From Nocardioides nematodiphilus (lineage in GTDB: Bacteria > Actinomycetota > Actinomycetes > Propionibacteriales > Nocardioidaceae), in the NCBI RefSeq assembly GCF_020216525.1, contig NZ_JAIWOY010000003.1, forward strand, positions 1-64,000: a stretch of DNA of 64,000 nt. The letters run 5' to 3'. A program made the translations under genes and the position numbers. This document shows positions 59,265 through 64,000 of the stretch, piece by piece. Position 1 is the first letter of the stretch; every line of letters begins with the position of its first letter. The notes under the pieces were generated by a model. It searched no databases and was not told where the DNA came from. It worked only from the letters and a program-made list of their open reading frames with translations.

Positions 59265-60338
59265 ATGCGCGTACTCCTCGCCGGCGGCGGCACCGCCGGT
59301 CACACCTCGCCCCTGCTCGCCACCGCCGACGCCCTGCGCCGCCTCGACCCGAGCGTCGAGATCACCTGCGTCGGCACCGCCCGCGGCCTGGAGACCACCG
59401 TCGTCCCCGCCGCCGGCTACCCGCTCGAGCTGATCCCGCCGGTCCCGCTGCCGCGCGCCGTGAACGCCGAGCTCGCGCGCGTGCCGGCGAACCTGCGCCG
59501 CGCGGTCGTCGCCGCCCGCGCGGTGATCGACCGGATCCAGCCCGACGTCGTCGTCGGGTACGGCGGCTACGTCTCGCTGCCCGTCTATCTGGCCGCCCGG
59601 CGTCGCAGGGTGCCGGTGGTCGTGCACGAGCAGAACGCGCTGCCGGGGGTCGCCAACAAGATCGGCGCCCGCATCGCCGGCCGGGTCGCGGTCAGCTTCC
59701 CCGACACGCCCCTGCCCAAGGCCGAGTACGTCGGCCTGCCGATCCGCCGGATCGTGTCCACCCTCGACCGTGCCGCGCTGCGCGCCGAGGCGCGTGCCTT
59801 CTTCGGCCTGGACGCCGACCGCCCGACCGTGGTCGTGACCGGCGGCTCGCAGGGCGCCCGCCGGGTCAACGAGGCGATCACCGCGGCCGCAGCGGCCTTC
59901 GGCCACGCCGGGGTGCAGGTGCTGCACGTGGTCGGCCCGAAGAACGAGCTGCCCGTCCCGCAGCAGACCGGCGTCCCGTACGTCGGGCTCCACTACGTCG
60001 ACCGGATGGACTACGCCCTGGCCGCCGCGGACCTGATGGTCTGCCGCGCCGGCGCCTCGAGCGTCACCGAGGCCGCCGCCGTCGGCGTGCCGGCCGTCTT
60101 CGTCCCGCTCGCCATCGGCAACGGCGAGCAGCGACTCAACGCCCTGCCCGTCGTCGAGGCCGGCGGCGCGCTGCTGGTCGCCGACGCCGACTTCACCGCC
60201 GACTGGGTCGCCGACCACGTCGTACCGCTCGTCACGGACGCCGAGCGGCTCGCCGCGATGAGCGCCAGCGCCAGCGCGCTGATCCCGCGCGACGCCGACG
60301 AGAAGCTCGCCCGGATCGTCCTGGAGGCCGCCCGATGA
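59265..60338 (+). CDS. murG: Lipid II synthase (UDP-GlcNAc transferase)
   Basis: The 357-aa GT-B glycosyltransferase adds GlcNAc to lipid I. It has GGGTAGHTSP at the N-terminus, GYGGYVSLPVYLAA, HEQNALPGVANK and the C-half VTGGSQGARRVNEA and RAGASSVTEAAAVGVPAVFVPL, all hallmark blocks. ATG 59265 is used. The stop overlaps the murC ATG by 4 bp. Confidence 0.95.
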   Translation: MRVLLAGGGTAGHTSPLLATADALRRLDPSVEITCVGTARGLETTVVPAAGYPLELIPPVPLPRAVNAELARVPANLRRAVVAARAVIDRIQPDVVVGYGGYVSLPVYLAARRRRVPVVVHEQNALPGVANKIGARIAGRVAVSFPDTPLPKAEYVGLPIRRIVSTLDRAALRAEARAFFGLDADRPTVVVTGGSQGARRVNEAITAAAAAFGHAGVQVLHVVGPKNELPVPQQTGVPYVGLHYVDRMDYALAAADLMVCRAGASSVTEAAAVGVPAVFVPLAIGNGEQRLNALPVVEAGGALLVADADFTADWVADHVVPLVTDAERLAAMSASASALIPRDADEKLARIVLEAAR

Positions 60339-61765
60339 GAGTCCCCGTTCCCGAGCGGATCCTGCCGGCCGAGGAGCTCGGCCGGGTCCACTTCGTCGGC
60401 ATCGGCGGCGCCGGTCTGTCCGCGATCGCGCGCCTGATGCTCGCCCGCGGCATCACGGTCAGCGGCTCCGACGGCAACCCCTCCGCCACCCTGGACAAGC
60501 TCCGCGAGGCCGGCGCGACCGTGTACGTCGGCCACGCCGCGGAGCAGGTGCACGACGCCGACACCCTGGTCGTGTCCACCGCCGTCCGCGAGGACAACCC
60601 CGAGATCGTCGAGGCCCAGCGCCTCGGGCTGCGGCTGCTGCCGCGCTCGGCCGGGCTGGCCGCCGTCATGGCCGGGCGCCGCGTGCTCGCGGTGGCCGGC
60701 ACACACGGCAAGACCACCACCACGTCGCTGCTCACCGTCGCGCTGCAGGCCGCCGGGGCCGACCCGACGTACGCCGTCGGCGGCGACCTGACCGCCACCG
60801 GCACCAATGCGGGCCAGGGCGCGAGCGACCTCTTCGTCGCCGAGGCCGACGAGTCCGACGGCGCCTTCCTCGTCTACCGCCCGCACGTCGCGGTGATCAC
60901 CAACGTCGAGGCCGACCACCTCGACCAATGGGGCACCGAGGAGGCCTACCGCGAGGCGTTCGCCCAGTTCATCGGGCGCGTCGACCGGGCCGACGACGGC
61001 GGACTGATCGTCGCCTGTGTCGACGACGAGGGCGCCGCCGACCTGCGCTCGGTCGCCACCTCGCTGGGCCGGCGCTTCGTCGGCGTCGGGGAGTCGGACC
61101 TGGCCGACGTACGCGCCGTCGACGTGGTGCTCGAGGGCACCACCTCCTCCTTCACCGTGCTCGACCGCGACGGCCTCGATGTCCGCGAGCTCGGCCGCAT
61201 CACGCTGCAGATCCCGGGCCGGCACTACGTCGCCGACGCCCTCGCCGCGCTGACCGTCGGGCTGCGGCTCGGCTACCCGTTCGAGCTGCTCAAGGCCGGG
61301 CTGGAGTCGTTCACCGGCACCCGCCGCCGGATGGAGCGCAAGGGCGAGGCCGCGGGCGTGCGCGTCTACGACTCCTACGCCCACCACCCGGCCGAGATCG
61401 CCGGCGATCTGGTCGCCGCCCGCTCGGTCGCGGGGGAGGGCCGCCTGATCGTCGCGTTCCAGCCGCACCTGGTCTCCCGTACGCGCATCTTCGGCGAGCA
61501 GATGGGCGCTGAGCTCGGGGCCGCCGACGAGGTCGTCGTCCTCGATGTCTACCTCGCCCGCGAGGAGGCCGACCCGGAGGTCACCGGCCGGCTGGTCCTC
61601 GACGCAGTCCCGCACGAGCGCAAGCACTTCGCGCCGGGCCTCGCCGACGCCGCCGAGGTGCTCGCCCGGATCGCACGCCCCGGCGACCTGGTCGTCACCC
61701 TCGGCGCCGGCAGCATCACCGAGGTCGGCCCGAAGGTCCTGGCGCTGCTGGAGCAGGGTGTCTAG
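60335..61765 (+). CDS. murC: UDP-MurNAc:L-alanine ligase
   Basis: This 476-aa ligase adds L-Ala to UDP-MurNAc, the first peptide step. The N-domain has HFVGIGGAGLSAIARLML. The ATP loop is AGTHGKTTTT (121-130). Later come EADESDGAFL and YAHHPAEIAGDL. Length and motifs are canonical. It is coupled to murG by ATGA. ftsQ follows 25 bp after the stop. Confidence 0.96.
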   Translation: MRVPVPERILPAEELGRVHFVGIGGAGLSAIARLMLARGITVSGSDGNPSATLDKLREAGATVYVGHAAEQVHDADTLVVSTAVREDNPEIVEAQRLGLRLLPRSAGLAAVMAGRRVLAVAGTHGKTTTTSLLTVALQAAGADPTYAVGGDLTATGTNAGQGASDLFVAEADESDGAFLVYRPHVAVITNVEADHLDQWGTEEAYREAFAQFIGRVDRADDGGLIVACVDDEGAADLRSVATSLGRRFVGVGESDLADVRAVDVVLEGTTSSFTVLDRDGLDVRELGRITLQIPGRHYVADALAALTVGLRLGYPFELLKAGLESFTGTRRRMERKGEAAGVRVYDSYAHHPAEIAGDLVAARSVAGEGRLIVAFQPHLVSRTRIFGEQMGAELGAADEVVVLDVYLAREEADPEVTGRLVLDAVPHERKHFAPGLADAAEVLARIARPGDLVVTLGAGSITEVGPKVLALLEQGV

Positions 61766-61790
61766 CCTCCGCCGGCGCCGTCAGGACACG

Positions 61791-62540
61791 GTGACCGACA
61801 CCGGTGCTATCGCCGAGCGCACCCGCAAGCGGTTCGCCCGGCGGCAGTGGCGTCGCCGCTGGCTGGCGTGGCGCTACCTCGTCGCCGCGCTCGCGGTGCT
61901 GCTGATCGCGGGCGCCGGCGTCTGGGCGGTCTACTTCTCCTCCTGGCTCTCGGTGAAGGGCGTCGACATCAGCGGCGTCTCCGGGACGACCACGCTCACC
62001 AGGAGCGACGTACGACGTGCCGCCGACGTCGCGACCGGCGGGCCGCTGCTGCGTGCCGACCTCGATCGCGTGCAGCGCCGGGTGGGCGCCCTGGCGGCGG
62101 TGAAGTCCGTCGACGTCTCCCGCGAGTGGCCCTCGAAGATCCGCATCCAGGTCGTGGAGCGCGTCCCGATCGCGGTCATCGAGATCGGCGGCCACCTGCA
62201 CGCCCTCGACGCCGACGGCGTCGTCTTCTCCTCGTACTTCAACGCTCCCAAGGGGCTGCCGCGGGTCTCCACCCCGGCCGGCACCGATGCGGCCGCGCTC
62301 AAGCAGGCCGCTGAGGTCGTCGCCGCGCTGCCGCCCGGGCTCGCCGCCAAGGTCGACCACGTCGAGGTGATGAGCATCGACGAGATCTCGCTCGCGCTCG
62401 GCACGGGGAAGACGGTGCGCTGGGGGAGCGCCTCGGACTCCGGCACGAAGGCCGAGGTCCTCGCCGCGCTGATGAAGGCGAAGCCGGACGTGAGGACGTA
62501 CGACGTCTCCGTCCCGGGCCAGCCGGTCACCGCGGGCTGA
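61791..62540 (+). CDS. ftsQ: Cell division protein FtsQ
   Basis: The 249-aa bitopic protein has a basic cytoplasmic N-terminus (RKRFARRQWRRRW), one membrane helix (about 25-45), a POTRA domain starting VKGVDISGVSGTTTLT and the FtsQ beta domain (REWPSKIRIQVVERVPIAVI). It scaffolds FtsL and FtsI at the septum. GTG 61791 has AGGA just upstream; GTG 61758, overlapping murC, is an alternative. The POTRA and beta parts are typical of actinobacterial FtsQ. Confidence 0.92.
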   Translation: MTDTGAIAERTRKRFARRQWRRRWLAWRYLVAALAVLLIAGAGVWAVYFSSWLSVKGVDISGVSGTTTLTRSDVRRAADVATGGPLLRADLDRVQRRVGALAAVKSVDVSREWPSKIRIQVVERVPIAVIEIGGHLHALDADGVVFSSYFNAPKGLPRVSTPAGTDAAALKQAAEVVAALPPGLAAKVDHVEVMSIDEISLALGTGKTVRWGSASDSGTKAEVLAALMKAKPDVRTYDVSVPGQPVTAG

Positions 62541-62558
62541 ATTTCTTTCACCGGTCGC

Positions 62559-62670
62559 GACACACCCCGCGTGTCTGCACGATCCGACGCGTCGCGATGC
62601 CTAGTGTTCTGAACACGGCGAGGTTGACATAACTATAACCCTCAGGATGAGGGTCAGGGTTCAGGGACAC
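62559..62670 (+). promoter_or_regulatory. ftsZ promoter region
   Basis: The 203-bp ftsQ-ftsZ gap holds several signals. GACAC (the motif of the WhiA regulator) occurs at 62559, 62666 and reversed at 62571. A perfect palindrome GTGTTC-T-GAACAC spans 62604-62616. An AT-rich TTGACATAACTATAAC (62624-62639) is the likely core promoter, and ACCCTCA-GGA-TGAGGGT (62638-62654) forms a hairpin overlapping it. No single -35/-10 pair with ideal spacing could be fixed. Confidence 0.5.
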
Positions 62671-62743
62671 GCCGGCGAACTTCCGAACACCCAGCACCGC
62701 TTTAACAGGCACAGCGTCGAGACGAACGAGGGAGCGACCAACC

Positions 62744-63949
62744 GTGGGAGCTGCACAGAACTACCTGGCGATCATCAAGGTCGTCGGCATCGGTGGCGGC
62801 GGCGTCAACGCCGTCAACCGGATGATCGAGGTCGGCCTCAAGGGCGTCGAGTTCATCGCGATCAACACCGACGCCCAGGCGCTGCTGATGAGCGACGCGG
62901 ACGTCAAGCTCGACATCGGTCGCGAGCTCACCCGCGGTCTCGGCGCGGGCGCCCAGCCCGGCGTCGGCGAGAAGGCCGCCGAGGACCACATGGACGAGAT
63001 CGAGGAGGTCCTCAAGGGGGCCGACATGGTCTTCGTCACCGCCGGCGAGGGTGGTGGCACCGGCACCGGTGGCGCCCCGGTCGTCGCCCGGATCGCCCGC
63101 AGCCTCGGCGCGCTGACCATCGGCGTCGTCACCCGCCCGTTCGCCTTCGAGGGCGCGCGTCGCAAGCGCTCCGCCGACGAGGGCATCGAGCGCCTCCGCG
63201 AGGAGGTCGACACCCTCATCGTCATCCCGAACGACCGCCTGCTCTCCATCTCCGACCGCAACGTCTCGGTCATCGACGCCTTCAAGCAGGCCGACCAGGT
63301 GCTGCTCCAGGGTGTCTCGGGCATCACCGACCTGATCACGACCCCGGGTCTGATCAACGTCGACTTCGCCGACGTCAAGGCTGTCATGTCCAACGCCGGC
63401 TCCGCGCTGATGGGCATCGGCTCGGCCCGCGGCGAGGACCGTGCCGTGGCCGCCGCCGAGATCGCCGTGGCCAGCCCGCTCCTCGAGGCCAGCATCGACG
63501 GCGCCCACGGCGTGCTGCTCTCCATCGCCGGCGGTTCCGACCTCGGCCTCTTCGAGATCCAGGAGGCGGCCGCCCTGGTCGCCGACGCGGTCCACGAGGA
63601 GGCCAACATCATCTTCGGCACGATCATCGACGACGCCCTGGGCGACGAGGTCCGCGTGACCGTCATCGCCGCCGGCTTCGACGGCGGCCAGCCCAAGAAG
63701 CGCGAGACCACCCTGCGCGGCCAGGCCACCCCGGCCGCCGCCCAGTCCCAGGCACAGGCCCCCGTGCGCCAGGAGCGTCACGAGCCGCGTTCGGAGCGTC
63801 AGGAGCGCCCGGCCCCGGTCGGCGCCCCGGCTCAGGCGGTCTCGGCTCCGGCCGGTCCTGCCACCCCGCCGCCGGCCGCACCGCGCCAGGCCGCTCCGTC
63901 GGTCGACTTCGCCGACGACGACCTGGACGTGCCCGACTTCCTGAAGTGA
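62744..63949 (+). CDS. ftsZ: Cell division GTPase FtsZ
   Basis: The 401-aa tubulin-like GTPase forms the Z ring. The nucleotide loop [13 protein letters not shown] (15-27) and tubulin signature GEGGGTGTG (101-109) are present, as is the T7 synergy loop [11 protein letters not shown] (205-215). A Pro/Ala/Gln-rich linker leads to the C-terminal peptide [11 protein letters not shown], which binds SepF and other partners. GTG 62744 has GAGGGAG upstream at 8 nt. The long upstream gap argues for its own promoter. Confidence 0.97.
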   Translation: MGAAQNYLAIIKVVGIGGGGVNAVNRMIEVGLKGVEFIAINTDAQALLMSDADVKLDIGRELTRGLGAGAQPGVGEKAAEDHMDEIEEVLKGADMVFVTAGEGGGTGTGGAPVVARIARSLGALTIGVVTRPFAFEGARRKRSADEGIERLREEVDTLIVIPNDRLLSISDRNVSVIDAFKQADQVLLQGVSGITDLITTPGLINVDFADVKAVMSNAGSALMGIGSARGEDRAVAAAEIAVASPLLEASIDGAHGVLLSIAGGSDLGLFEIQEAAALVADAVHEEANIIFGTIIDDALGDEVRVTVIAAGFDGGQPKKRETTLRGQATPAAAQSQAQAPVRQERHEPRSERQERPAPVGAPAQAVSAPAGPATPPPAAPRQAAPSVDFADDDLDVPDFLK

Positions 63950-63952
63950 TCG

Positions 63953-64000
63953 ATGTTCGCCTTCCGTGACACCGCCGACCTCGGCCCGGGCAGCCCCCGG
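63953..64000 (+). CDS. pgeF: Start of a PgeF/YfiH-like (laccase-domain) gene, cut by the window
   Basis: Only 16 codons are visible (MFAFRDTADLGPGSPR), beginning 3 bp after the ftsZ stop. The MFAFRDT start and the position directly after ftsZ match the YfiH/PgeF polyphenol-oxidase-like family found there in actinobacteria (Rv2149c). Too little sequence is present to see the metal site. Confidence 0.55.
   Translation, partial: MFAFRDTADLGPGSPR

Noticed and set aside
62559..62575. ftsQ terminator hairpin GACAC / GTGTC
   Set aside because: The stem is only 5 bp with no T-run; the same bases are better explained as GACAC sites.

Overview
The window is 64 kb of very GC-rich (about 70%) chromosomal DNA from an actinobacterium. 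The best guess is Nocardioides or a close relative in the Nocardioidaceae. This rests on the codon bias, the frequent GTG starts, and a gene order that follows two conserved blocks known from Mycobacterium and Streptomyces. I see no prophage, insertion sequence, integrase or CRISPR array; this is core chromosome with a few accessory insertions.

Layout. 1-2162: the end of an rRNA operon (23S-5S spacer and 5S rRNA), a TPR protein and a DUF3145 protein. 2283-9518: the type II fatty-acid synthesis locus on the minus strand, in transcription order fasR, fabD, fabH, acpP, fabF, accD. FabD carries an unusual C-terminal biotinyl-like domain. 9666-16242: an alpha/beta hydrolase, pyruvate dehydrogenase E1 (aceE), DUF3052, an acyl-CoA synthetase and an AhpE-type peroxiredoxin. 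This block parallels the fabD-accD6 / aceE / ahpE neighbourhood of M. tuberculosis. 16243-30410: a mixed region with two tandem-repeat tracts, tRNA-Val, a soluble chemoreceptor-like protein, small membrane proteins, plsC, glpK, a secreted lipase and others. 30467-44933: aroG, threonine aldolase, endonuclease IV, a PASTA kinase of the PknL type beside its DNA-binding partner, an RNase/barstar pair, a prenyl synthase, metF, an FAD oxidoreductase and several membrane proteins. 44943-49529: a minus-strand transglutaminase / DUF58 / MoxR operon. 49597-64000: the division and cell wall (dcw) cluster mraZ, rsmH, ftsL, ftsI, murE, mraY, murD, ftsW, murG, murC, ftsQ, ftsZ and the first codons of a pgeF/yfiH-like gene. 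murF is absent from its usual place between murE and mraY.

The genes work together as lipid supply (FAS II, acyl-CoA synthetase, PlsC, GlpK, lipase), acetyl-CoA supply (AceE), and septum and peptidoglycan construction (dcw cluster). Many junctions are ATGA, GTGA or TGATG overlaps, which implies translational coupling. At least eight genes have a TAnnnT -10 box only 6-7 bases before the start codon, which suggests leaderless transcripts.

The signals most worth a second look are: (1) the FabD-biotinyl-like fusion with Arg in place of the biotin-accepting Lys; (2) a long hairpin with a T-tract between mraZ and rsmH; (3) a five-unit, exactly 10-bp-spaced GTGG operator before mraZ, with a near-identical two-unit copy at rsmH; (4) a family of GC-rich repeats that abut stop codons, amplified into 3 x 82 bp and 3 x 83 bp tandems; (5) the missing murF; (6) a secreted or anchored RNase with overlapping barstar inserted in an otherwise conserved block.
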